Assembly (NCBI GenBank): GCA_038380795.1
Contig: CM076264.1
Coordinates: forward strand, 12,646,001 to 12,710,000
Reading direction: 5' to 3'
DNA: 64,000 nucleotides
Source of the DNA: Pyrocephalus nanus
Taxonomy: Eukaryota; Chordata; Aves; Passeriformes; Tyrannidae
Of this stretch, positions 13,584-25,927 are shown piece by piece (the first letter of the stretch is position 1; every line of letters starts with the position of its first letter). Position numbers and translations under genes: made by a program. Below the pieces are notes generated by a model that was not told the DNA's origin, ran no database searches, and was given only the letters and a program-made list of their open reading frames with translations.

Positions 13584-15360
13584 ATGTTGTGATGTGCCAG
13601 CATTTGAAACTGCTATAGAGGTTGTGACTCCTGGAATACACTATCTCGTTACACACCATGCTGGTGTCATACCGGTCTCCGTGGGACCCATTATTTATTA
13701 TAATTATAACTGCTACAGTCTCATTCTAAAGGCAAGACAGCAGGTCATTTAGGTAGGCCCTAACAACATTATGCCAGTGTAATACTGCAATGTTGACATG
13801 CAATAGCATTACCCTTATCCTGAGGTATGTTTATTTTTAATCCTTGCTGTTATCCTTGAATTTTCAGGTTTCTAGCCTGCTTATCAGTTTTCTCAGAATG
13901 GTCTTGAGAGTCTCCAGGTTTTGAAGGAAGCCTATCTCATAATCTGCCTTTTTATCCTGCTCAGTTAGCAGTTTAAATGCAGAAAAAGGAACTGCTTACA
14001 CCAAGGTACCACAAATAGAATGATTAATAATAAAAAAAAACCCAGATAACCATGTACAAGTAAAATTCACCAAGAATTCTGCATCCCTGCTATTTGGGTA
14101 GGTTGGTAACCATGACTCTCTATTTGGTTATTCTGGTTTGATTATTCTCTGCTCTGTTTGGGTATTCTCAGGATAAAGTTGGATCAAAGAGATTTTTCTT
14201 TCTACAGTGCGTATTTGCCTTTTATCTGTGTTAGAGAACAAGTGTGAATACTTACCTTCATAGCAGGAGTTACTTGTTTGCACTTCTGTATGCACACTTC
14301 TCTGACAAAATTGCAGCCTTCTGTGGTACCTGTAACAGCCAGACACTTCGGGCCTATGGCTGATCTCTGAAATCGGGTGGTTATGGATGTGGAGTTGGAT
14401 ACATTGAGGGTAAATCAGTCAGCATGTCCCCTATCTTAATTCTACAGAGAAGCAGTAGGGCTGAATGCAGTGACTCCTGTGTCATCCATATGCGTTGAGA
14501 AATTCTGCTGCTCTGATGAGAATTATATACAGGTGCCTGTAAATCCCCTTGGCAAAATGAATTTGAGATGAGTGGAAGATAATTGAGAGCCCTTTGATGA
14601 TAATGCATTTACTAAAAGTTTATTTTAACAGGTTTTTTTAAATAAATATGTAGTGTTGAACATGAAGAGTTACCAAAAAAAGAAAAAAACACAAACCCCA
14701 TGTTTGCTGTTCGCCCATGAAACAATGAATTTTAGTTCACAGTTCTAAGTAGATCTGGTTCTGTTGGCTGTACTCCCTGTTCCCTGTACAAGGCTTTTGC
14801 ACTCAAAAAAATGGAAATGGCATTGTGCCATGTACCACATATTAAAATTGCACTGTTAAAAAATCAAGGAAAAAAGTACTTTACAGCACTTTCACTTATC
14901 ATTTAGTGCCATCTGGCAGCCGTGTGGGATTGGAAAGGCTACTGGTTAGTCTTTTATATTGGGTCTTGGTTGCTGTGTGATAAAGAGTAGGTCTGTCTTC
15001 CCTGACACCTTTTAAACTAGGATCTTGAACTGTTTCACCTCTGCCTGTGGATGAGAAGGGTTTAATTAAATAAAGCCTTTGCAGATGCTGTGAAGCAGAC
15101 TTGTATTATACAATTTCTTTATATGACTGTGCTGATATGCACACTGGTGTTAATGCCAATGAATCTGTGGAATGCTGCTTGCAGCGTGTACCCATTCCGT
15201 GGACCATAATCAAAATTAAATTAGAAGACAAAGCCTTGTGTGCTCTGGAAATGCAGACCCCAGCCTATTCAAAGGGAGGGATTTTTCGAAAATGGCTAAA
15301 TTCTTTAAAACAGATGCCTTGGTGTTCATATCATGTTCAAGAACTGCGTATTGCTGAGGA
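13584..15360. other. Non-coding sequence between two promoter-like patches
   Basis: No gene or dispersed repeat was recognised. A short poly-A run lies near 14032-14040 and AATAAA-type signals occur near 15070 and 15362. The plus-strand frame at 15101-15364 (87 codons) resembles nothing I know. Confidence 0.5.
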
Positions 15361-15800
15361 ATAAATAAACCTAGTGAAGGGGGCTCTGTGTGCAGCTGCA
15401 GTGGGAGCTGCAGGTGGTGCCTTGGGAAGGGGAAATGGCTGGAGTGCCAGGAAGTGTCCAAGGGGCGGCCGGTCACGCAGAGAGTTATCAGGAGCCAGTG
15501 AACATTGGGAAGACCCCAGACTAAATATCACCATTGGAACGGGCACACAGGCTGTGACGGTATAAAAACCCCGGGACTACTTTGTTGGGCGTCCCTCCCC
15601 TGAAGCACCAGCTGGAGCTGTTACGGTGTTGCTGCACCACGATGAAATTATTTAAGAAGTGTGGGACTCTGCTATGGGAAAAATGGGGCTGAGCCAGTGA
15701 GGGAAACCTGTCTATGTTAGCGCGGGCTGTGTAGGAAGTCAAGTGGGGCACCCTTCCGGTTGCTGGAGCCGCCTGCTGTGAATGCATTGCCAGCAGCGAA
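15361..15800 (+). promoter_or_regulatory. CpG-rich TATA/CCAAT promoter-like patch, possibly a solo LTR
   Basis: This 440-bp patch is much richer in G+C and CpG (about 15 CpG) than its surroundings. It has inverted CCAAT cores (ATTGG) at 15504-15508 and 15533-15537, a CRE half (TGACG) at 15555-15559 and a strong TATA box (TATAAAA) at 15561-15567. Together these would place a plus-strand start near 15590. The downstream sequence contains only a 16-codon frame from the ATG at 15642. The same compact layout is common in U3 regions of retroviral LTRs, so a solo LTR is a real alternative. I could not fix TG...CA ends or a target duplication, and the nearest AATAAA lies upstream at 15362 rather than downstream of the TATA box. 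Confidence 0.5.
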
Positions 15801-17024
15801 AGTCCCAGGTGCCAGGATGATACTCTGATTTTTCTTTTGAGAAGCTGTAGCAGCGAAGAGCAATTTCGTTTTGTAAGGCACAGATTTGCATTAGAATTCG
15901 CTAATGGTCTGCCTAAGGGCTTTAAATGTTACTGCTGAATTCAGTGCGTTCCGGAGCAGACCCCAATTGCCTGGTACAGAGAGCAAGGGGGTATGAAGGT
16001 GTGCATGTTCTCAGAGACCTCACATAGCAAGAGGTATGTGGGATTACAAAGGTGATGACAGCAGGAGTTCAAAGTTCTCCAGTTTAGGTAGGTGCCTTCA
16101 GAATGGTAATGCAGGTTAACACCCACTTGACTGTCGTTTACAATTACCACTCAAGGGTTTGTGTGTTTCCAGTTTGTAGTCATACCATGTGTATTAATTT
16201 AGGTACCAAACACTGTTAATCCTTAGGTCTAAGGGCTGTAATGGTGGTATTGCTGATTTGTATGAGTGATAGGATTTTCCTGGCATGCCACTGGGCAAGA
16301 CTGTGCTTGTTGGAAGTCAATAGATAAAAAACTGCCTCATCGGGAGCACATGTATCTCTCCCTTTTTTTTTACAATCATAGACAAATGTGGAATAAACTT
16401 TTTTTTGTAAGAGGCTAGTGGGCTGCCAAGCTGTGTGCTTACAGTTGAGAACCACGTGGTAATGGAATTTTGTGGATTTTCTCTTTCACCGTGTAACACA
16501 TTTGTGTATATATACACTTATTTGTATAGTGTATGTATATATGTATGGAAGGATAGTGGAGAAGTTGGACTATTTGTGGTGAAACTGCACTATATTCCAT
16601 GATGTGCTGGGATAAAAGGAGAAGGCCAGGGATATAGGTCATCTTAGACCCAAGAGAGAACTCCTTTTAAAATGAATTGTGGTGGTTTGTATAATGTGCT
16701 ATGCAGGAACAAAACCATCAGGAAGTATCTTGGAGGTCTTTTGGTGCTGCCAGGTGACTGCTGGCATCCAGCCCAAAGCTGATGTGCAGTCATAGCCATT
16801 CTGGAATGCTTGGGGAAAAATGGAAACCTGAAGTAGTGTCTTCCTCTGTTCCCACGAATAGAAGCCAAATTATACTATATTAAGCTGTAAAGAAACTTCT
16901 CTTTTCATTTTTATGAGGATCAGATAAGTTTCAAAGCATATCTATATAATAAGATCATTGGAATATAAATATGGCTTAATAATGACACTCTACTCTTTAA
17001 AATCCTTCATCCTTCTTGGTTTCT
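15801..17024. other. Unique non-coding sequence
   Basis: No gene or known repeat was recognised. There is a small TA-rich tract near 16507-16545. The minus-strand open frames here overlap each other and have no family motifs. Confidence 0.5.
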
Positions 17025-17098
17025 CTGCCCATGACAGGTGGGTTGAAAGCAGATGACTTTTAAGATCCCTTCCAACCTAAACCATTCTATGGTTCTAT
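17025..17098 (+). mobile_element. CR1 LINE, short 3' terminal fragment
   Basis: About 74 bp match the extreme 3' UTR of CR1: a 'GCCCATGACAGG' segment, then 'TCCCTTCCAACC' and the terminal octamer repeat 'CATTCTATGGTTCTAT'. Strong 5' truncation is typical of CR1 copies. Confidence 0.9.
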
Positions 17099-17902
17099 AA
17101 TACCAATAATTTGGAACCTGAAATAGAAATTATCTTCAGTCTACTTCACTGTAATCTTTACTGACTTGAGCACTTCTTTTCTACATTGGGGCATATGCAA
17201 TGTGGGGAAAAATACTTGTTCATAATGGGCTAAAATAGATTTTGTAATGTACAGTTACATTGTCTCTGTGTTTACTTGTCTGCAAAATGCATGCTTGCAA
17301 AGAATTTGACAATAGAAAAATTACATTCTGAACATGGGTTTCTATAGTTTTGTGGAAATCAATAATAAAACTTGAACACATAAAAGTAAGAGGGTTTTTT
17401 TTGCTAGCTTTTGTATATTAGTGGTGCTATGTAAAAAGGGCTGCTATATATATATGGATCTATATGTGCAAAATAGATTATATTGGAAAAATGAGCCGTG
17501 TTTCTCCATCTCATCCCCCCAAAGATGAAGGGGGAAAAAGAGAGATAATTATTTCTTATTTTTGTTTAGATCTGTCTTTTCAAGAAGAGATGCAATTTAA
17601 GAATTTTCTGTAAAAATGTCAAAATGGACCAACTAGTCTTGTAGTAAGTTATTACTGAGAAAAAGCAAACATGAAACACTTAAATCATCCTCTTAGCCTG
17701 TAGAAGGCAAACTGCTTCAATATTGTGGTCAGTGGGCTGATGGAAATAGTCCTGCAGCTGGTTTTGGTTTATTCTGTATTTACAATAAACATTTTCCTTA
17801 AATATCTTCCATTTATAATATTAAAACCCCCCACAGGAATAACAGGAATAATTAGATTTAAAAGTTTTGCTTCTTGCAGAAGTTCTAAATGAAGGATGCA
17901 AG
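17099..17902. other. Unique AT-rich non-coding sequence
   Basis: Nothing is recognised apart from a short TA run near 17444-17456 and T-rich stretches. Confidence 0.5.
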
Positions 17903-18042
17903 CAAAAAAAACCAAAACAACAAAACAAAAAACCAAAACCAAACCAAACAAAAAAAAAAACAACAAAAAAAAACCAAACACACACAAAAAAAAAAAAAAC
18001 AACACAAAAAAAACCAACAAAAAAAACCCCAAAAAAACAGAA
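17903..18042. repeat. A/C-rich low-complexity tract
   Basis: About 140 bp of A-runs separated by AC, AAC and AAAC units. Overlapping frames on both strands (lysine-rich one way, phenylalanine-rich the other) are artefacts of the composition. Confidence 0.9.
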
Positions 18043-20028
18043 AAGAAGTGAAAACACTGCAGAAGGGGACTGCAGTGTCCCCTTTTTTAAACTTTTTAAA
18101 CTTTTTTTGATTGCACATAGCACAAGACTGTGTCTTCTAGGGCAGGAAATAAATTACTTGGTAATATCTGTTACCTGATACCATTCATTAAAACACAAGA
18201 AAACTAGGAAAATGGTGTCCAGTCTGTAGCAATTGGAAAGCATATATGTTATACCTGTCTGAATAGGCAGGAGTAAGGATGTGTGGGTGAGCCAGGACAA
18301 ACCAATTTTCAGCAGCTTATAGTAGTAGTAAGATTTTGGACCAGGCTAGTCTTGACTTGTGGAAAGCTCTATATAAACAATAGTGATGATCTTGGAGAAG
18401 AGGGAAACAGCCTATTTTGATTGAAACTTTGTCTTCTTGAAAAGCTCCTTAGCTTTATTTAATCTGCCTTGAAGAGTAAAAATCATCAAAGAATTGAGAG
18501 CCACTCTGACACATTAGACTCATGTACCTAATATTTGACTAATAGTTTTGATAAATGATCCATCTTCAACTGTTAGGAATCAAGCATAAAAAAAACAACC
18601 AAAAAAGCTTGTTTGAAATTTTGAGACTTGTCCGTGGCTTCTCCCACATTAGGGTGTTTTCCAGTTTGCTGTGAAGAGCCATTGCAACAGGGCCAACTGT
18701 TCACAATCTGTATCTTTTTAAATACATAAAGCTGTAAAGTCTCATTGCTTCCTTATCTTGGCAACTGAAATTCTATGCCCTTCTGTTTATATCTGATGAG
18801 ATAATCACCTACATCTCTGTTAAATGTAGAGGTTGAGAAATAGGGTAGAGCTGTAAGCAACTATTGCAAAGCTGAAAACATTCATATCAGTTAAATTGGG
18901 CTCTTTGTGACTGCAGCTGCAACTACTTTATTTAGAAAAAGAAATCAGAGAAAGATGCGAAAGGCAGTGACTGCCATCTTAGTGACTTTGTAGATTCAGC
19001 ACAGGTCTGAGTTATTTTTGGTGATCCAAAAACTGCTTCTGCCTGCTTAAAGAGTTTTAGGAACAAACTCAAGAATCCTCTTTCCCCCACTTTGTGATAC
19101 TGCACAAGTGAATTTTTCGCTCATGCTTTCTGTTTGTGGCTTTGGGTTTTGCATTCTCTTCTGTACTGTGAATCCAAGCCTGTCACTGCCTGGAAAAGTG
19201 GTTAAGCCACTGAACTGTTAGCTAAAAGTGCTACAACTTTTTCCAGCTGTGTTTAAAACTAAGCCGGACTACTCTGGCTATTTACAGAATACCAGGATTG
19301 TGAGAGGAGACCTGGACTTTCTGTGTTCTAGACAGAGAAAGGAATTCATATATAGTGCAGTGGCAAATGTTTCTTCTAAGATAACTAGCTGTTTGTCATC
19401 CCTCATGCCTGTAGCTTTAGATGAGTTTGGCTTGAACGCCTGTTTCTCCCTAGACATTGTGAGGGAAGCGTTGGAACAAAACTTTGAGATTTGGATTCCG
19501 TCCAGGGAACCACAGGCCTGAAAGACAGATGTCTCAGTGTGCCATTCCTAGGTATCTAGGTTTCTTGCTGATCCTTAACAACTTACAGCTGTTAAAAGAG
19601 CTGTAGTAAATTTTGGGTTTGCTGAAGTGATCTGGGCCAGCTTTGAAGTGACTATTTACGGCAGGCACTCTGAGTACAGTCCCCAGTGTGAAGGTTTTGT
19701 TAAATAGCACTTTGTCCATCTGTTCTGTGATTTTGATGATTTTTTTTTTTTCCCTGACAGGAAAGAAGCTAAAATTACTTTGGAATTTGTTCTTTTTCCT
19801 TGCTGCTTGTCTAAGAGGGAAAGTGAAGTGAAACTTCTTGACTTCAACAGGAATTTCCTGGATTGGCAATCCTTTCTTTTCCAGTTAACATTTGAAGAAT
19901 TGGGAGGGTTTTTCCCCATGTCTTCTTTCCCAATCCTTTCAATGCCAACTGAAAACAAAGGTATTATTATAAACTTTCGCTGGATAACCACTAAAAATTA
20001 CTTGTATTTGGCAGCAATTTCCACATAC

Positions 20029-20054
20029 TACCATTACTGCTGGCAGTAATGGTA
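20029..20054. repeat. Perfect 26-bp hairpin
   Basis: TACCATTACTGC and GCAGTAATGGTA are exact inverted arms of 12 bp around a 2-base loop. A further direct copy of TAATGGTAACT follows just downstream. It may form a cruciform. It is too short for a microRNA precursor. Confidence 0.85.
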
Positions 20055-20624
20055 ACTCTTGGTAATGGTAACTTGCTTTTATTTTTCATGTGTTTTTAGC
20101 ACAAAATCTTAGAACTTCTCATCTCATTTCCCAGAATTTTCTGTGTTAATGAAAGCACTTCTTCATAAAGCAATGCAACAATGCAGATTATGAGATTATC
20201 TCAAAGAACTGTTGGTTTAAAAATACAGACAAAATATATTTCTATCTTAAAGGAAAGAAAAGGCTAAACAGATGCAAAAGTGGATCAGCTTTGAACGTTT
20301 TATAAGAAATGTTAAGTTATACCTTAATAAACATTCTAAAGACAGTACAGCTTTTTCTGTGATTCAGTTAATAAATGTGCTTGCAGTTGGAAATTATTAA
20401 AATTTTATTTAAGAAAATTCAGTTGAAAAAAGGAGATATGTAAGCACTGTTTGTGTAAACTTGATTTACTGAATTTCTGCAGTGATCACTGAGGTTCAGG
20501 GTAAAAAGGTCTGCTGTTGTTGTTATGCCTTTGTTTCCTCCAAGAGACTTTCTCACTAATTTCTGATTAATTCTATTATTTGATGGGAATTTCAAGTACT
20601 ATGCTTGATTTCAGAAGTGACTTT

Positions 20625-20639
20625 AAAAAAAAAAAAAAA
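20625..20639. repeat. Poly-A tract
   Basis: A run of about 15 A, with no retrotransposon sequence recognised next to it. Confidence 0.85.
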
Positions 20640-22126
20640 GTTCTTTTCTTCTGAACCTTGCAATTTAAGAGAAAGGTGAATAAGATATGGCGGCACCAGG
20701 TTCAGAAGTGATTAACAATCATTACATTGTTAAAATTAGTATTTTTAATACATGTGTCTTTCATCCCAAAGGCACTTTACAAAATGGCTGTATTAGCTGT
20801 CATCTACTAGATGGTTTAATGCTTTGGTGATACCTCTAAATGATATATTGCCTGCAAATGAAAGATCTTTGGTGTCTTAGTCGAGATTGATAAGGATTCA
20901 TTGGGGTACCTGGTGCTTTGTTTCAGGAGTAAAGTGCTGTGTTTGGAAGGAATCCATGTCAAGATCACACCTAGAATCTGTGATCAAAAGAAGGAACAAA
21001 GTACATTTCATGGGCTTCTTCCAAGTCATATTTTCATGTTGTAACCTTGCTTAATCTGTCTTTGATAGCAACAAAAGATAAGTTGGAGTGTTTCATAAAT
21101 TGCAGCTTGACTTGGAGAGGACAACAGGCATCTGGCTAGTGTAGAGTTAATGTCCAAGGACATTAGGAGCCCAAATAGTGTAGATACCAGTGTGATTTGA
21201 AGTGCTGCATACAATATTGTCTGTTACCTACCTCCTAATTCAAGAGGGAGGTAGTTCTCCTTAGTGTCCAGTGATATACTGTCCCAGTCTATGCAGATTG
21301 TCTTGGACTTCATCCAGTATCTCAAATATCATCAAGTGCTTATGATGAGGTGACAAGCTTGTGCTTCATAAGGTGTTTGCAAGAAGTACAGCTGACCCAA
21401 GAGCATTGTTTGGGTTAAAAGTGTACCATTTCCATAATGCATTTTCTTTTGCTTGAGTCCAAAGCAAATAAGATAAATCACTGTGGGGAAAATGTAGGGG
21501 ATAGACCTGCCAGGTAGGTGTCAATAAGTAGTGTTCTCTGGTTTTTCTCCTGAATTTCAGCTGAAGTGAAGGAAAGTAAACATGGTCTATCATGGAAGTT
21601 TGCGATGGGCCTCGGCAAAAATCACTACAGATAAATCAATCCTCACAGTATGTTAATTCTTAGGACTCAAATGCAGAGATCCAGTGCTATTTTTATCTCC
21701 AAAGTGGCCAGTTGCTAAAATATGATTTAGAGCCTCTCTTTTTCTCTTGAAAGCAGATCACAGAATTTTCTGTAGATTCTGACTTCGGTTTTGTTTTTTT
21801 CTTTCCAGCAGTCAGTTATCTATTTCAGTAGATATTAATCTTTAGGTTTTGACCTTTCTTAACTTTCTTTTGACTTAAGAAACAGGGATAATAATTTTTT
21901 CTTGAAACATTTTCCCCTGTCCCCCTATGAAAACATACTATGAATCTGCAGTCCCTCTTCAGTGATATAATTAGATCAGTTAAAAGAATAGTTCTTGCGA
22001 TTGGCCTCAGTCAACAGAAGTGATTCTCTAAGCCTTGAAACCTTCAGGTCTTGACTTTCCTGTCAGCAGAAATGATGCAATATTAAATAGAGGCGTGCCA
22101 GGTGCTTTTAGCATAACTTTCAGAAC

Positions 22127-22175
22127 TTTTTTTTTTTTTTGGTTGGTTGTTTTTTTGTTTGTTTGTTTGTTTTTA
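22127..22175. repeat. Poly-T with (GTTT)n
   Basis: A 14-T run, then GGTT, poly-T and several GTTT units. Confidence 0.85.
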
Positions 22176-22403
22176 AATTGTTCAGCTTTGCCTAGGTTGC
22201 TATTCCCATCACTGGCTGTAGATTTGGCCAAATTTGCAAGTTTAGGTGACTGTCTAGATCAGATACTATTTTCTGGTATAGGTACTCATGGACACTGATC
22301 ACACCATCTCTATTTTTTCAGTGAGGTAAAGAGAACAGGATCCTTTTGTTTCTCTAGCTTAGGCAGAATTTGCATGAGTGTGTAAATTTTCTTATTTCTT
22401 TGC

Positions 22404-22420
22404 TTTTTTTTTTTTTTTTT
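22404..22420. repeat. Poly-T tract
   Basis: About 17 consecutive T. Confidence 0.85.
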
Positions 22421-25400
22421 CCCTGCTTGCTATTTCTATGACATTCTTTGCAATATGGCAGAATGAAATGAAGAAGTATGCCAAGGCAGTGAAGCGGGAG
22501 AAGGGCTAGAAGCACAAATAGTGTCTAAGTGAAAAGAGAATGCCTGGAAAACATGAATCGCTCAGTTATATCTGAGCTATTACTAATTTATAAAATTGAA
22601 ATATATTGGCTTGGAATGACACTCTTTGCATCCCCATTTTGCACCTTTGGGGAATTACAGGCCTGTCAAGCAGAGCCAGTTTGCACGTTGACCTTGCTTA
22701 GCTGTTATTTTTTTCCAGAATCAAAATTAAAATATGGTGCTTAAAAGTGTTGCTCTGCATAATGCTGTATGATAGAAGCATCTGTGAATGTCATGGAAGT
22801 AACAACTCCAAGGGCCGTCCTCTGTTTATCTTCAGCTCTGTCTACTGCTTTGTCTCCACAAAGGCTATTTGAGTGTGACATTAAATTACATTTGTATCCC
22901 TTCTGCCTTGCAGTTGTCACTAGTAGAGACCTTGGATTATGTTAGGAGTTGTGGAAGTAGGAGGAGACATGGTTTTACAGGTACTCCTCACATTTCTCTG
23001 GCCCCATGCCAACGCTTATGACACAAAGTAAGAGATGCAATCTGAGCTGCTCTTGCTAAGGCAAAGCAGCCAAGGCTCCCTTTGATAGGTTGCCTCAGAT
23101 GGGGGAGCTTCATGCTGATGCTGGTACAGCATCACATGTAACAGGCACTCTCCTGCCTTTGTACAGCATTCAAGAGCATCTCAAGCATTCCTTAGGCACC
23201 AAATGTGGAAAGCAAGTATGGTGAAGGGAATTTTTGAAACATACATCCCATATGCAGTGCACTGAGTAGCTGACCTACCTATCTCACTGTGTTTTGCTGT
23301 GAATGAATTTTTTACAAATCCAATGCAAGTTTAGCTGTCTATTTCTTCTTAACTCACGGGCCATGCTGGAGTCCTTAGGGCTAGTTTCTGTGTTTATAAA
23401 CTGTGGTCTTTACAACTCCCTAGTTTAAGTGAAACCTTTCTGAGCTATTTCTTGGGTCAGGGCTGAGATAAAATAAAATAAAATGTCCCAAACCACTTCT
23501 TCATTATCTGATCATTCTGCTCCCAAAGGGGAACAAGAACACCTTTGAAATTGTGTATTTGGAAGAAATACTTGGGGGAACCAAATGCATGGAGACAGTC
23601 AACCCAGACACATTAAAATAAGTGCATCATGTACTGCTAGTTTAGGCATTCTGTAAACCCAGTCTTAGTTGGAAGGCAACAACAGTTGGAACTGTTTGGT
23701 TGCCTTCTGGGAGCAGAGACTTGCTCATGTGCAAGAAATGCGAAATCAGGACTTGGTAAGTGCAAAGCATCACCAGGTGAGCTTGAGAAATGTACCACGA
23801 AAGACTTTATAAGAAAAGGTGATATATGAAGAGCTTTTGAAGTAACCCAGGAACCAGAGTTTTCAGTAGCAGAAGAGGTTTAGCCCTCTCTCAGCAGGGA
23901 GCAGAAATCCATGTAGTTAACCAAATCTAGATGCAGATTCTTTTCCCATTAAGGTAAGTCTGTGCAACTTTGAATACAGCCATGTTTAGCCAAGAGAATT
24001 ATTTGGTCCAGCTCTTCTAAATTGTACCTTAGGGAACATATTGTCATGGTAACTTGGTGAAAGCTTTTACTGTTAACTCAAGATAGAAATCTATATTGTT
24101 TCAAAATACTGTTTGCAGCACAGTCAATTAATATCATCAATATTTATACAGCAGATAATATCTTCAGACAGGCTGGACACCATCTGCCATGGCCTGATTT
24201 AATTTTATAGCTGTAGCAAAGTGAACTGACAGTGTAGAATTTTTCACAGAAGTCAGCTGGAAGTGTATCATCGTTTTCACATAAACCTGTGAAATGTTGT
24301 AAATGATGGTCATTTATTTATGTTATATAAACGGGGAAAGTACTTGTTTTGGGGAGGATTGATTTCTGTTTGTTTGCACCCTGAAACAAGTTTGCATTCT
24401 CTTTAATGCTCATTGTACTACAGTAATTTATAATTGAATCCTTCATACATGCCTTATGTATCTCTGCAGGGAAAATTGAGCATGAAATCATTTGCTCTGG
24501 AAGAATTACTGAATACAGGAAATGGCAATTTTTATAATTAAATAAAACTTGAGCAGTTCGTGGCATTAACTTCAGATGGCAATTTCAAATTAAGGTTGTT
24601 TTCTTTTTCATAGTAAACACTGGGTTTATGGAACTTTCAGCATTTCATGTAATGTTTTATATCATTAGGACAACAAAACACCCATGATACATTTATTCAA
24701 AATTATATGAGTGCATTTTAGGTCATATTTATTTGCTAGGGCTTTATAGGACATACAGCTCTTGACAATAGACAAACCAGTTTCAAAAATGGCAGTAGTA
24801 TTATTGTGTGCTGAAATAATTTTCTTGTTATGTGTTAAGTACTAAAATATTTTTCACTAAAGATGCAGTAATTGAAGGTACAGATGAAATAGTTTCATGC
24901 CCATTAAGAAGGTCCTGTTCCTCCAATACTTGTATGCTTTGTTATTCATTAAGTTCGTTCCCTTTACTGAAGTCAGTACTTAGCAGTCCAGTTTTGTACA
25001 TCTAATCCACTGCCTGGTGAGATAAATGTGCATCCTGCTGCTTTGTAGTTATGGACTTTTTATCAGGACATCCTTCTTCTAATTATGATGAGCATAATTA
25101 CTTGAACCCTTCTAATTTGTGTGTTCATATGCTTGCATGCATTTGTCTGCTCATTTCTCCTGTGTTGGTGGCTGTTTTGTTGCTGCTTAATATATTTATC
25201 TGTAGTACCTAAGATTTGTTTTATCCTATACAGAAATTGATTTAGTAATGTATGCGTAACAAAAAGCATTTTGACTTGAAGAACCCTTTTTTTTCTGAAC
25301 CTGCTCCTTTCCTCTGCTACATATGAATCAGGATTTCAATTTTTAAAATAAGGCATTTTAGTAAAATACCAGATGATCGCCTGATTTTGTAGCTGTTTGT

Positions 25401-25910
25401 ACGATGTACAAGCAAGTGATCAGTGCACCTCCTTAGTCACTTACTGTTAATCAGTCTTCTATGAATTCTTCTGAGGTATCTGTTATGCTGGTTTGCTGTC
25501 TCTTTCACTTAAAACCTCCCTTATGAAAAACTGAATCAAGTGAACTTGCCCAACAGCTGTGCCCTGCCCTGTGATTTCCCTGCCTGTTCTCAATGATCAG
25601 ACTTTATCTCCAGTTACACTTTATAAGTGCAGCAACTCCGTATTGGTCAGGCCATAAGAAAGTTCTGTTTATTTAGATTGTGCTTTTCAACCTCAGAGTT
25701 AACCAAAAAGCTGACATGATGCCAGTCACAGTTATTTCTCCATCTCAGTTTAGTTCTGTTACGTTTGTCCATTTGTATAGCGAAGTTAAAGAAATCCTGA
25801 GATTTAAATTTACACTTCTTCATGGTATGACAGTGAAGAGGTAGTAGAAGGAAAGGAGTTATAGGAGTACGTGTAGCTTCCTTAACTTTTTCAAAAGCCT
25901 CTCTTGACCA

Positions 25911-25927
25911 TTAATTAATTAATTAAT
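25911..25927. repeat. (TTAA)-type microsatellite
   Basis: Four overlapping ATTA/TTAA units. These are potential homeodomain core sites but equally simple repeat. Confidence 0.7.

Noticed and set aside
17769..18178. Several overlapping frames rich in Phe or Lys
   Set aside because: Artefacts of the A/C-rich tract.
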